DNA of 64,000 bases, from assembly GCF_001544495.1 (NCBI RefSeq), contig NZ_FCNZ02000018.1, positions 1-64,000 on the forward strand. The letters are read 5' to 3'. The stretch's first letter is position 1, and every line of letters begins with the position of its first letter. Below, in pieces: positions 52,415-61,428 of the stretch. Position numbers and translations under genes: made by a program. This DNA comes from Caballeronia telluris (GTDB taxonomy: Bacteria > Pseudomonadota > Gammaproteobacteria > Burkholderiales > Burkholderiaceae). Below the pieces are notes generated by a model. That model was not told the DNA's origin. It saw nothing but the letters and a program-made list of their open reading frames with translations, and ran no database searches.

Positions 52415-54495
52415 CGCGTCGGCTCCGTGGCGTCGGACGAGGGTTGTTCGGGGTTTTCCGTCGGAGCGTCCGGCGATGCTTCCGGCGAGCCTTCCGGCGT
52501 GGCTTCAGCTTGCGCTTCCGCTTCGCTTTGCGCGCTCAGGTCGTCCGCTTCGATGATTTCTTCTTCCGGCTCTTCCTCCTCGGCCGCCGCCGACGACGGC
52601 GCGTCGATCACGTGCAGCAGCCGGCACGATGCTTCGACCGTCAATTCGTCGATCGACATCACGTCGAGCATCACCTTCGTTCCGCGAGCGTGCACGCCGA
52701 GCGCCGGCACATGCAGGATCAGCGGTATTTCATCGAGGCGCACGAGGTCGTCCTTCACCACCGCGCCCTGCACCTGCTTGCGGTTTTCCTGCTTGATCCA
52801 GCGCAGACACCAGAAATACTCCATGCGGCGCTGGTAATCGGCGTAGGCGGAATAAGTGTCGTCGAAGCCCTGCACGACGGCGAAGAGATCCGCGTCTTTC
52901 GGCTTGAACGGCGCGGCGAGCTTCGCCATCACGCCGTGCTGCACGCACGCGAGCAGTTGCCACTGATTCACCAGATCGACGTAGCGGCGCAGCGGCGACG
53001 TGCTCCACGCATATTGCGCGACGCCCAAACCTTCGTGCGGCGCGGGCGTCGTCTGCATGCGCGTGCGCTTTGGGCCCGGTCCGCCGAAACCGCGCTGCGA
53101 GCGATAGATGCCCGGCACGCCGTGATCGTTGAGGAACGCGCCCCACGACGAATTCGCGAGAATCGCCAGTTCCGCGACGATCAGATCGAGCGGCGAGCCG
53201 CGTCGGCGCGGCGTGATCGTGATGTGCTCGCCTTCCACGTAGAAGTTGAAGTCGTTGTTGCGCTGCACTTCGCGCTTGAGACCGTAGGTGGCGCGCGCTT
53301 CCTGACGCTTTTCGAAGAGCGCCTGCGCGAGCGGCCACAGCACGGCGATGTCGTCCTTGTGCGGATAGTCGCCGCTGCCGTTCGCGAGCGTTTCCTCGGT
53401 GACGAATTCATCGAGATGGTTGTGGCGCAGGTTGTTCTTCACGAACACGCGTTCGGCGCGCGTTTCGGTCGCGACGATCTCCTGCGTCTCGCGATTCACG
53501 ATGATGTAGAGCGAGAGCGCCGGACGCAGGCCACCCTCGGCGAGCGTGAACGCCTCGACCACGCTGTCGGGCAGCATGGTGATCTTGTCGCCGGGCATGT
53601 AGACCGTCGAGAGGCGCGTGCGCGCGATCGCGTCGACCATGTCGCCGCGCGTGATGCCGAGCGCCGGCGCCGCGATATGGATGCCGATGCGCACGCGGCC
53701 ATCGGCGAGATGCTCGACGGAGAAGGCGTCGTCGATTTCGGTGGTCGTGACGTCGTCGATGGAGAAGGCTTCGACGTCCGCTTGCGGCAGATCGTCGGGC
53801 AGCGGCGGCACCTGAACCGCCGGGAAGCCGACGCCGTGCGGGAAGAATTCGGAGAGAAAGCGCGCCTCGTGCAGCGCGCGCGCCGACGGAATGCCGCCGC
53901 ATTCGAGCATGAGCCGCGCCTGCGAGATGCCACGCGCGGCGGCGGCGGCTTCGAGCGCCTTGTATTCGATCGAATTCTTGTCGGGTTTCGTGAGCAGGCC
54001 GATCGCTTTTCCGGCGAGCGCCTCGGGCAGCTTGCCCGCCTTCAGTTCCTCTTCGTAGCCCGCCTGGACGAGCGCCTGCTGGCGCTTTTTCTCCAGCGAC
54101 GCGAGCGCCATCTGCAACTGTTCCTGCGGCGCGCGCTGATACTGCCCGCGTCCCTTGCGGCGGAAATATACCGGCGCGCCGTGCATCCGCAGGACGAGCG
54201 CGGCGCGCTCCACGGCGCCGAACTTGTCGCCGAAATAATCGGCGCCGAGCGTCGCGAACGGGAATTCCTCGTCGGGCGCGCATTCCCACAGAAAATCGAG
54301 ATCGATTTCCTGCGCAACGCTGTCCGCTTCCTTCATCAGGTCGCCGGCAGCGGGCTTCTCGAATTCGAGCAGCACGTCTTTCGCGCGCACCTTCGCCCGC
54401 CGCCCGCCCGGCAATTCGACCTGGAACGCGTCGCCCTGTCTGGACAGCACCGCGCCGGCCTTGAAACTACCCGATTCCTCGAAGAAGACGTTCAC
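52411..54495 (-). CDS. RNB-domain exoribonuclease (RNase II/R family)
   Basis: It is a 3'-5' exoribonuclease of 694 residues. An N-terminal cold-shock-like region precedes the catalytic RNB domain, where TTEIDDAFSVEHL carries the metal-binding Asp residues and HIAAPALGITRGD follows. The late YAWSTSPLRRYVDLVNQ motif is family-typical. The C-terminal 60 residues are a Glu/Ala/Pro/Ser-rich tail with no fold. It is shorter than typical RNase R (about 800) and closer to the RNase II-like branch. aroE follows with a 4-base overlap. Confidence 0.88.
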   Translation of the reverse strand: MNVFFEESGSFKAGAVLSRQGDAFQVELPGGRRAKVRAKDVLLEFEKPAAGDLMKEADSVAQEIDLDFLWECAPDEEFPFATLGADYFGDKFGAVERAALVLRMHGAPVYFRRKGRGQYQRAPQEQLQMALASLEKKRQQALVQAGYEEELKAGKLPEALAGKAIGLLTKPDKNSIEYKALEAAAAARGISQARLMLECGGIPSARALHEARFLSEFFPHGVGFPAVQVPPLPDDLPQADVEAFSIDDVTTTEIDDAFSVEHLADGRVRIGIHIAAPALGITRGDMVDAIARTRLSTVYMPGDKITMLPDSVVEAFTLAEGGLRPALSLYIIVNRETQEIVATETRAERVFVKNNLRHNHLDEFVTEETLANGSGDYPHKDDIAVLWPLAQALFEKRQEARATYGLKREVQRNNDFNFYVEGEHITITPRRRGSPLDLIVAELAILANSSWGAFLNDHGVPGIYRSQRGFGGPGPKRTRMQTTPAPHEGLGVAQYAWSTSPLRRYVDLVNQWQLLACVQHGVMAKLAAPFKPKDADLFAVVQGFDDTYSAYADYQRRMEYFWCLRWIKQENRKQVQGAVVKDDLVRLDEIPLILHVPALGVHARGTKVMLDVMSIDELTVEASCRLLHVIDAPSSAAAEEEEPEEEIIEADDLSAQSEAEAQAEATPEGSPEASPDAPTENPEQPSSDATEPTR

Positions 54496-54643
54496 TCAAT
54501 ACTCTCGTAAGACGGTGGAGCCGCGAGCCGACAGGCTCACTGGCAATGGATTTAGCTTAGGGCAATGCACACGGCGCATGGAAGTTCGACGCCGGTTTCG
54601 CCCGGCCGGCGGCGTCTGGCCGCCATTGTTGCCGTCGCCGAAT

Positions 54644-55243
54644 TCAGGCCGCCGCGGACGCCACCGCCGCAGGCGGCCGGGGCGCGCAAAACGCGATCAC
54701 CCGATCCAGATACGTCGGAAAATCGCTGATCGCGTGATCGCCGCCCTGGATCAGCGTCGTTCGCACATTCGGGTAGTGGTCCAGCATCGTGCGGTAGTCG
54801 AGCACTTCGTCGCCGGTCGCGGCGATCAGATAGTAGCGCTCGGGCCGCGTGACCGGTTCGACGGACAGCGCGCGCAGTTCATCGAGATGGCGCGGCGTGA
54901 CGACGACGCTGCCGCCGCCGTGCCACAGCGGCTGCTCGCCGAGGTAATGACTCAGGTCGCGCTGCGGGACGACCGCCGGGTTGAGCAGCACCGCGCGCCA
55001 GCCGTGCTTTTCGGCGAGATACGTCGCGTAATAGCCGCCGAGCGAGCTGCCGATTACGGTGACATCGCCGGCCGCGACGCCCTGGGTCAGCGTTTCGGCC
55101 AGTTCGATCGCTTCACGCGGCGACACCGGCAGCGTCGGGCATTGCCATTCGTCGAGCCGCCCGAGTTCCGTGAGGCGAGCGCGCATCGCGCGCGCCTTGA
55201 ACGACTGCGGCGACGAACGAAAGCCGTGCAGGTAGAGGATCAC
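54644..55243 (-). CDS. YqiA/YcfP-family alpha/beta-hydrolase (esterase)
   Basis: It is a small serine hydrolase of 199 residues. LYLHGFRSSPQSFKA starts the fold. The nucleophile elbow is GSSLGGYYA (about 65-73), the Asp is in TGDEVLDY and the His in QGGDHAISD, so the triad is complete. It overlaps mpl by 4 bases, so the two are coupled. The physiological substrate is unknown; YqiA relatives cleave short-chain acyl esters. Confidence 0.85.
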   Translation of the reverse strand: MILYLHGFRSSPQSFKARAMRARLTELGRLDEWQCPTLPVSPREAIELAETLTQGVAAGDVTVIGSSLGGYYATYLAEKHGWRAVLLNPAVVPQRDLSHYLGEQPLWHGGGSVVVTPRHLDELRALSVEPVTRPERYYLIAATGDEVLDYRTMLDHYPNVRTTLIQGGDHAISDFPTYLDRVIAFCAPRPPAAVASAAA

Positions 55244-56646
55244 GCGTGGCCCCTGGCTGGGCGCGCCGACAGCGCGTCCAACAGTTTCTGATGCACGCCG
55301 CCGAATCCGCCGTTGCTCATCACGAGGACGTGATCGCCCGGCTGTGCGGCGGCGACGACCGCCTTGACCAACTGATCGATTTCGTTGAACGCCTGCGCCT
55401 TCGCGCCGAGCGGCGCGAGCGCGCCGGCGAGATCCCAGCCGAGCTTGTCGCGGCCTTCGCGCGCGCCGTAGCCGAAGACGAGATCGGCATCGGCGAGACT
55501 CGACGGCAATTGCGCCTTCATCGTGCCGAGCTTCATCGTGTTCGAGCGCGGTTCCAGCACGGCGAGAATGCGCGCCGTCTTCCCCTCGCCGCCGATGCGC
55601 GTGCGCAGTCCGGCGACGGTCGTCTCGATCGCGGTCGGATGATGAGCGAAGTCGTCGTAGACGGTGATGCCGTCGACGCTGCCCTTCACTTCCATGCGCC
55701 GCTTCACGTTGCGAAAACTCCCGAGCGACTTCACCGCCTGCGACGGCGGCACGCCGACCGAGCGCGCCGCCGCGATGGCCGCGAGCGCGTTCATGCGGTT
55801 GTGCTCGCCCTGCACCTGCCAGTCGACGACCCCGAGCCGCTCGCCTTCCCAGTAGACGGCGAACTGCTCGTCGACGGGCGCGCCGTCGGTGGCGGGCAGC
55901 GCTTGCCAGCCGCCTTCGACGCCAAAGCGCTCGACGCCCGACCAGCAGCCGCGCGTCAGCACGCGTTCGAGCGCCGCTTCACGCCCGTTCGTCACGATGC
56001 GCCCGACGCCTGGCACGGTGCGCACGAGATGGTGGAATTGCGTTTCGATCGCGGCGAGATCGGGGAAGATGTCGGCGTGATCGAATTCCAGGTTGTTCAG
56101 CACCGCCGTGCGCGGCCGGTAGTGGACGAACTTCGAGCGCTTGTCGAAGAACGCGGTGTCGTACTCGTCGGCTTCGATCACGAAGAAGCTGGAATCGGTG
56201 AGCCGCGCCGAAATGCCGAAATTCAGCGGCACGCCGCCGATCAGAAAGCCCGGATTCAGCCCGCCTTCTTCCAGGAGCCACGCGAGCATCGAACTCGTCG
56301 TGGTCTTGCCGTGCGTGCCGGCGACGGCCAGCACCCATTTGCCCGCCAGCACATGTTCGCCGAGCCACTGCGGCCCGGAGGTATACGGCAGACCGCGATC
56401 GAGGATCGCCTCCATCAGCGGATTGCCGCGCGTCACGACGTTGCCGATCACGAACAGGTCCGGTTCGAGCGAAAGCTGCTCGACGCCGTAGCCTTCGATC
56501 AATTCGATGCCTTGCGCTTCGAGTTGCGTGCTCATCGGCGGATAGACGCCGGCATCGCAGCCGGTGACCTTGTGACCCGCCTCGCGGGCGAGGACGGCGA
56601 GACCGCCCATGAAGGTGCCGCAGATGCCGAGGATGTGGATGTGCAT
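55240..56646 (-). CDS. mpl: UDP-N-acetylmuramate:L-Ala-gamma-D-Glu-meso-DAP ligase
   Basis: It recycles the tripeptide of old murein onto UDP-MurNAc in the cytoplasm. It has 468 residues, Mur ligase fold. The ATP loop GTHGKTTT is at 110-117, with the substrate-binding HILGICGTFMGGLA at the start. Length and the ILGICGTFMGG start separate it from MurC. It is divergent from the nucleotidyltransferase-like gene. Confidence 0.95.
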   Translation of the reverse strand: MHIHILGICGTFMGGLAVLAREAGHKVTGCDAGVYPPMSTQLEAQGIELIEGYGVEQLSLEPDLFVIGNVVTRGNPLMEAILDRGLPYTSGPQWLGEHVLAGKWVLAVAGTHGKTTTSSMLAWLLEEGGLNPGFLIGGVPLNFGISARLTDSSFFVIEADEYDTAFFDKRSKFVHYRPRTAVLNNLEFDHADIFPDLAAIETQFHHLVRTVPGVGRIVTNGREAALERVLTRGCWSGVERFGVEGGWQALPATDGAPVDEQFAVYWEGERLGVVDWQVQGEHNRMNALAAIAAARSVGVPPSQAVKSLGSFRNVKRRMEVKGSVDGITVYDDFAHHPTAIETTVAGLRTRIGGEGKTARILAVLEPRSNTMKLGTMKAQLPSSLADADLVFGYGAREGRDKLGWDLAGALAPLGAKAQAFNEIDQLVKAVVAAAQPGDHVLVMSNGGFGGVHQKLLDALSARPARGHA

Positions 56647-56843
56647 AAAGCGTGTCGGCGCTAGCGCGCCAGTCCCGGAAAACGTTGGACGGGCGGCTTT
56701 CGGATGCCCGTCGGCGAAGATGCAAGAAGGCGCTCATTGTAACCGAGGCGCCCGGCGCACCGGCTTTGCGGCCGTCCCGCGGGAGCATTGGCGCGGCGCC
56801 CTGCCTCGGCGGGCCGTGCCTGAATCTCTAGTATTATTCCGAG

Positions 56844-57512
56844 ATGGTGCGCAAATCTCATTTCGATCCGCAGCGCGTTCGCGAGGAAATCGCCATCGCG
56901 GCTGCACGGATGATCGCCGAAGACGGGCTCGACTACGCCACCGCGAAGCGCAAGGCGGCGCGGCAGGTCGTGGGCGAATCGAAGGTCGGCGGCGAATGGC
57001 TGCCGGATAACGACCAGATCGAAGAAGAAATCCGCGAATACCAGGCGATCTTCCAGAGCGACAGCCAGCCCGCCGTGCTGCGCCGGATGCGCGAAGTCGC
57101 GCTCGACTGGATGCTGCGGCTCGAACCGTACAATCCGTACCTGACGGGCGCGGTACTCAACGGCACAGCCGGCGAACATTCCGACGTCCATCTGCAATGT
57201 TTCTGCGACAACCCGAAGGAAGTCGCGATCTATCTGCTCAATGCGAACATCCAGTACGACGTCTCCGAGACGCGGCATTTCGCCGGGCGCGGTTACGTTG
57301 AAACCTTAAGCTTCCTGAATCGGCCGACGCGCGCAGAGGAGCCGATCGGCATCCACATCGCGCTCTACGACACCAACGACCTGCGCGGCGCGGTTCGCGC
57401 GGACGGCCGCGGGCGGCTTGCGCGCGCGAACGCGGCCGCCGTGCGGGCGCTGCTGGACAACGCAGACGGCGCTGGCGGCCCGGGCACGCCGCCGCTCGGC
57501 ATCGCCGGCTGA
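56844..57512 (+). CDS. conserved protein with nucleotidyltransferase-like motif
   Basis: It is 222 residues long with no assured family. Residues 1-90 are mostly helical and charged. The segment GAVLNGTAGEHSDVHLQCF (about 101-119) fits the Gly-Ser/Thr, then Asp-x-His/Asp pattern of the nucleotidyltransferase fold, with hydrophobic strand residues around it. No second metal Asp is obvious, so it could be inactive. The last 30 residues are Ala/Gly-rich. It is divergent from mpl and 37 bases before the thioredoxin gene. I cannot name a substrate. Confidence 0.7.
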   Translation: MVRKSHFDPQRVREEIAIAAARMIAEDGLDYATAKRKAARQVVGESKVGGEWLPDNDQIEEEIREYQAIFQSDSQPAVLRRMREVALDWMLRLEPYNPYLTGAVLNGTAGEHSDVHLQCFCDNPKEVAIYLLNANIQYDVSETRHFAGRGYVETLSFLNRPTRAEEPIGIHIALYDTNDLRGAVRADGRGRLARANAAAVRALLDNADGAGGPGTPPLGIAG

Positions 57513-57549
57513 GCGGCCAACGACTGAACGTTCACTCACTCGCCATCCA

Positions 57550-58083
57550 ATGAATTCCAAACGCATTCTTGCGGCGCTCGTCGTCGCGATCGCCGCCACC
57601 GGCGGCGGCTTCTACGCGGGCCATCTGATGACGGGCGGCACGACCGAGGCCGCGCCGTCGACCGATGCCGTTGGCCAGTTGTGGGCCGCGTCGCTGCAAA
57701 ACGCGGCGGGCACCCAGCCATCGCTCGCGGCGTTCAAGGGCAAGCCGGTCGTCGTGAACTTCTGGGCGTCGTGGTGCGGCCCGTGCGTGAAGGAAATGCC
57801 CGCGCTTTCCGCGATGCACCGCGACTACGAGAAGAAAGGGATCACGTTCATCGGACTGGGCGTCGACACCGAAAAGAACGTGAACGACTTCCTGCAAAAG
57901 GTGAAGGTGGACTATCCGGTGTATATCGCGGGATTCGGCGGCGCCGACCTCGCGCGCCGCTTCGGCGACGACGCCGGCGGGTTGCCATTTACCGTCGTAA
58001 TCGATGCAAAAGGTGTCGTTCGTTCGACAAAACTCGGCGAAGTCGATCTTTCGGAGTTGAAAAAGACGCTCGACGCACTGTAA
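57550..58083 (+). CDS. TlpA/ResA-type periplasmic thioredoxin
   Basis: It is an exported disulfide reductase-like protein of 177 residues. A membrane anchor or uncleaved signal is at about residues 5-27. The thioredoxin fold has the WCGPC active site at 75-79 and the conserved cis-Pro segment GGLPFTVVID. Relatives serve in cytochrome c maturation or peroxide handling. The ATG at 57550 follows the previous stop by 37 bases. It lies upstream of accB in an order typical of these bacteria. Confidence 0.9.
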   Translation: MNSKRILAALVVAIAATGGGFYAGHLMTGGTTEAAPSTDAVGQLWAASLQNAAGTQPSLAAFKGKPVVVNFWASWCGPCVKEMPALSAMHRDYEKKGITFIGLGVDTEKNVNDFLQKVKVDYPVYIAGFGGADLARRFGDDAGGLPFTVVIDAKGVVRSTKLGEVDLSELKKTLDAL

Positions 58084-58447
58084 TAGTTCGACGCGACTTG
58101 ATCTCAAAAAGCGCCAATTTGCCGCTTGTTCGGGGGATTTTAAAAGAACATAGTGCCGCACGGAGCATGCGTCAGGTAATTTGTTCCGGACCGGAATTCA
58201 TCCGATTCCTGTAAAACTAGACAAAATTCTCTAAACGGCGCTAAAGTGCGCCCAATTCGCATCAACCCAGGCGCGCGGCGATGCGTACCAACCGAAGCGA
58301 CTATGACACCACCGCTGGCGCTGCACGGCTTCGAAACGATTTGCCCGGCATCGTGAAGCGGCTGACCGGCCGGCAACGTATCACCCAAATATCAAGTTAA
58401 GCACCGGATGCGTTTCCGGTCTCCAAGTATTGAAAGGGGATTTTTCG
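58084..58447. other. 364-base gap between the thioredoxin gene and accB
   Basis: No coding sequence is supported. In many relatives, from memory, aroQ (type II 3-dehydroquinase) sits here; no aroQ start motif (GPNLNLLG) is visible in any frame. The region is AT-richer than its surroundings around 58100-58260 and probably holds the accB promoter and a long leader. A GGGGA element lies just before the accB ATG. Confidence 0.5.
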
Positions 58448-58933
58448 ATGGACCTTCGTAAACTCAAAACGCTGATCGACCTCGTCTCGGAATCGGGTAT
58501 CTCGGAACTCGAAGTGACGGAAGGCGAAGGAAAGGTTCGCATCGTCAAGAACGCCGCGCCCGTCTACATGCAGGCGCCGCCGCAGTACATGCCGCAAGGC
58601 CAGGTCCAGGCCGCGCCGCAATTCGGCGCGCCGGGCGAAGCGAACGCCGCCGGTGCAGGCGCGCCCGCCGCCACGCCGGCCGCCGTCGCGCCGCAAGGCC
58701 ATATCGTGACCTCGCCGATGGTCGGCTCGTTCTACCGCGCGCCGTCGCCGGGCGCCGATCCGTTCGTGCAGGTCGGCGACACGGTGAAGGAAGGCCAGAC
58801 CATCTGCATCATCGAAGCGATGAAGCTCTTGAACGAAATCGAAGCGGACAAGTCGGGCGTCGTCAAGGAAATCCTCGTCGATAACGGTCAGGCAGTCGAG
58901 TACGGCCAGCCGCTGTTCCTGATCGGCGACTGA
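58448..58933 (+). CDS. accB: biotin carboxyl carrier protein of acetyl-CoA carboxylase
   Basis: It carries biotin between the carboxylase and transferase in malonyl-CoA synthesis. It has 161 residues. An N-terminal helical part (MDLRKLKTLID), an Ala/Pro/Gln-rich linker (about 40-82) and the biotinyl domain follow. Biotinylated Lys is Lys126 in EAMKL. ATG 58448 gives the family start. It is followed by accC. Confidence 0.96.
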   Translation: MDLRKLKTLIDLVSESGISELEVTEGEGKVRIVKNAAPVYMQAPPQYMPQGQVQAAPQFGAPGEANAAGAGAPAATPAAVAPQGHIVTSPMVGSFYRAPSPGADPFVQVGDTVKEGQTICIIEAMKLLNEIEADKSGVVKEILVDNGQAVEYGQPLFLIGD

Positions 58934-59102
58934 GCAAACGACACCATGCCGCGCCGGACGCGCCGCGCTTTTTCGACAGCGTGCCTCCGGCGTCAGGCCA
59001 GCACTCCGTGTCGCGTTGGCGTCGCCGCATCGAGTCCGGCAGAACGCGCCGCCGATCCTCCAGGGCTGCACACGCCGCCCGTTGACGAGTCGAATAATTG
59101 CT

Positions 59103-60473
59103 ATGTTTGAAAAAATCCTCATTGCGAACCGTGGCGAAATCGCGCTTCGCATCCAGCGCGCGTGCCGCGAACTGGGCGTCAAGACGGTCATCGTCTATTC
59201 GGAAGCCGACAAGGAAGCGAAGTACGTGAAGCTCGCCGACGAAGCCGTCTGCATCGGACCGGCGCCGTCGAACCTGTCGTACCTGAACATGCCGGCGCTC
59301 ATCAGCGCGGCCGAAGTCACCGACGCCGAAGCGATCCATCCCGGCTACGGCTTCCTCTCGGAGAACGCGGACTTCGCGGAGCGCGTCGAGCAGTCCGGCT
59401 TCACGTTCATCGGCCCGCGCCCGGAAACGATCCGCATGATGGGCGACAAGGTCACCGCCAAGCAGACGATGATCAAGACCGGCGTGCCGTGCGTGCCGGG
59501 TTCGGAAGGCGCGTTGCCCGACGATCCGAAGGAGATCGTGAAGATTGCGCGCGCCGTCGGCTATCCGGTGATCATCAAGGCGGCGGGCGGCGGCGGCGGG
59601 CGCGGCATGCGCGTGGTGCACACCGAAGCGGCGCTCGTGAACGCGGTCAACATGACGCGCGAAGAAGCGGGCCGCGCGTTCGGCAATCCGCAGGTCTACA
59701 TGGAGAAGTTCCTCGAAAATCCGCGCCACATCGAAATCCAGATTCTGTCGGATTCGTTTCGCAACGCGATCTGGCTCGGCGAGCGCGACTGCTCGATGCA
59801 GCGCCGTCACCAGAAGGTGATCGAGGAAGCGCCGGCGCCGGGCGTTCCGCGTCGGCTGATCGACCGCATCGGCGACCGTTGCGCCGAGGCGTGCAAGAAG
59901 ATGGGCTATCTCGGCGCGGGCACGTTCGAATTCCTGTACGAAAACAACGAGTTCTATTTCATCGAAATGAACACGCGCGTACAGGTCGAGCATCCGGTGA
60001 CGGAACTCATCACGGGCGTCGACATCGTGCAGGAGCAGATTCGCATCGCCGCCGGCGAGAAGCTGATGTTCCGGCAGAAGGACATCCAGTTCCGCGGCCA
60101 CGCGATCGAATGTCGCATCAACGCGGAAGATCCGTTCAAGTTCACGCCGTCGCCGGGACGTTTGACGTCGTGGCATTCGCCGGGCGGCCCCGGCATCCGC
60201 GTCGATTCGCACGCGTACAACGGCTATTTCGTCCCGCCGAACTACGATTCGATGATCGGCAAGCTGATTTCCTACGGCGCGACCCGCGAGCAGGCGATCA
60301 ACCGCATGCGCATCGCGCTGTCGGAGATGGTCGTCGAGGGCATTTCGACCAACATCCCGCTGCATCGCGAGATGATGATCGACGCGAAGTTCGTCGAGGG
60401 CGGCACGAGCATCCACTATCTCGAGAACAAGCTGGCCGCGCGCCAGGCGGCCGTGGCCGCGGAAGAGGCGTAA
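59103..60473 (+). CDS. accC: biotin carboxylase subunit of acetyl-CoA carboxylase
   Basis: It carboxylates biotin on AccB using ATP and bicarbonate. It has 456 residues. The start MFEKILIANRGEIALRI, the ATP-grasp glycine loop KAAGGGGGRGMRVV and the EMNTRVQVEHPVTE catalytic segment are intact. It lies 169 bases after accB and 5 before prmA. Confidence 0.97.
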   Translation: MFEKILIANRGEIALRIQRACRELGVKTVIVYSEADKEAKYVKLADEAVCIGPAPSNLSYLNMPALISAAEVTDAEAIHPGYGFLSENADFAERVEQSGFTFIGPRPETIRMMGDKVTAKQTMIKTGVPCVPGSEGALPDDPKEIVKIARAVGYPVIIKAAGGGGGRGMRVVHTEAALVNAVNMTREEAGRAFGNPQVYMEKFLENPRHIEIQILSDSFRNAIWLGERDCSMQRRHQKVIEEAPAPGVPRRLIDRIGDRCAEACKKMGYLGAGTFEFLYENNEFYFIEMNTRVQVEHPVTELITGVDIVQEQIRIAAGEKLMFRQKDIQFRGHAIECRINAEDPFKFTPSPGRLTSWHSPGGPGIRVDSHAYNGYFVPPNYDSMIGKLISYGATREQAINRMRIALSEMVVEGISTNIPLHREMMIDAKFVEGGTSIHYLENKLAARQAAVAAEEA

Positions 60474-60478
60474 AGACG

Positions 60479-61372
60479 ATGAGTTACCGGGAATTGATCG
60501 CCGAACTGGATCGCGAGCACGCGGAAGCGCTGTCGGACGCGCTGCTCGACATCGGCGCGCTGTCGGTTTCGGTGGAAGACGCCGACGCCGACACGCCCGA
60601 CGAGCAGCCGCTCTTCGGCGAGCCCGGTCTCACGCCCGATCGCCGCGCCTGGAACCGCTCGCGCGTCGTCGCGCTGCTTGCCGAAGACGCCGATCCGGCC
60701 GTGCTGCTCGCGGCGGCGTCGAACGAAATCGGTCTTGGGCAGACGCCCGCTTTCACCGTGCGCGACGTCGAGGAACAGGACTGGGTGCGGCTCACGCAGT
60801 CGCAATTCGATCCGATCTCGATCGGCGAGCGCATCTGGGTCGTGCCGTCCTGGCACGACGCGCCCGATCCGAACGCGCTCATTCTCGAACTCGATCCGGG
60901 TCTCGCGTTCGGCACGGGCAGCCATCCGACCACGCGTCTTTGCATGGAATGGCTGGAGCAGTCGGTTAAAAAAGATCAGTCCGTGCTCGACTACGGGTGC
61001 GGTTCCGGCATCCTCGCGATACTCGCGAAGAAATGCGGCGCGAATCCGGTGTTCGGCATCGACATTGATCCGCAAGCGGTCGAGTCCGCGCGCCAGAACA
61101 GCGAGCGCAACCGCGCGGAAGTCGCCTACGCCCTGCCGGACGATTGCCCCGAAGGCGAGTTCGATATCGTCGTCGCGAATATTCTTTCGAATCCGCTGAA
61201 GCTGATGGCGTCGATGCTAGCGTCGAAGGTGAAACCGGGCGGGCGCATCGCGCTGTCGGGCATTCTCGCGCGGCAGGCCGACGAAGTGGCGGCCGTCTAT
61301 GCGCAATGGATCGACATCGGCGTCTGGCGCGAACACGAAGGCTGGGTATGCCTCGCCGGAACTCGACGCTAA
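60479..61372 (+). CDS. prmA: ribosomal protein L11 methyltransferase
   Basis: It trimethylates ribosomal protein L11 using S-adenosylmethionine. It has 297 residues. The SAM motif LDYGCGSGILAI is at about 170-181, with LDPGLAFGTGSHPTT before it. The post-motif VVANILSNPL is typical. It lies 5 bases after accC. Confidence 0.95.
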   Translation: MSYRELIAELDREHAEALSDALLDIGALSVSVEDADADTPDEQPLFGEPGLTPDRRAWNRSRVVALLAEDADPAVLLAAASNEIGLGQTPAFTVRDVEEQDWVRLTQSQFDPISIGERIWVVPSWHDAPDPNALILELDPGLAFGTGSHPTTRLCMEWLEQSVKKDQSVLDYGCGSGILAILAKKCGANPVFGIDIDPQAVESARQNSERNRAEVAYALPDDCPEGEFDIVVANILSNPLKLMASMLASKVKPGGRIALSGILARQADEVAAVYAQWIDIGVWREHEGWVCLAGTRR

Positions 61373-61428
61373 AGCATTTAGAATAGCGCCATCGTCCACG
61401 AACCGGCCCTCGGGCCTTCGGCTCAAAC

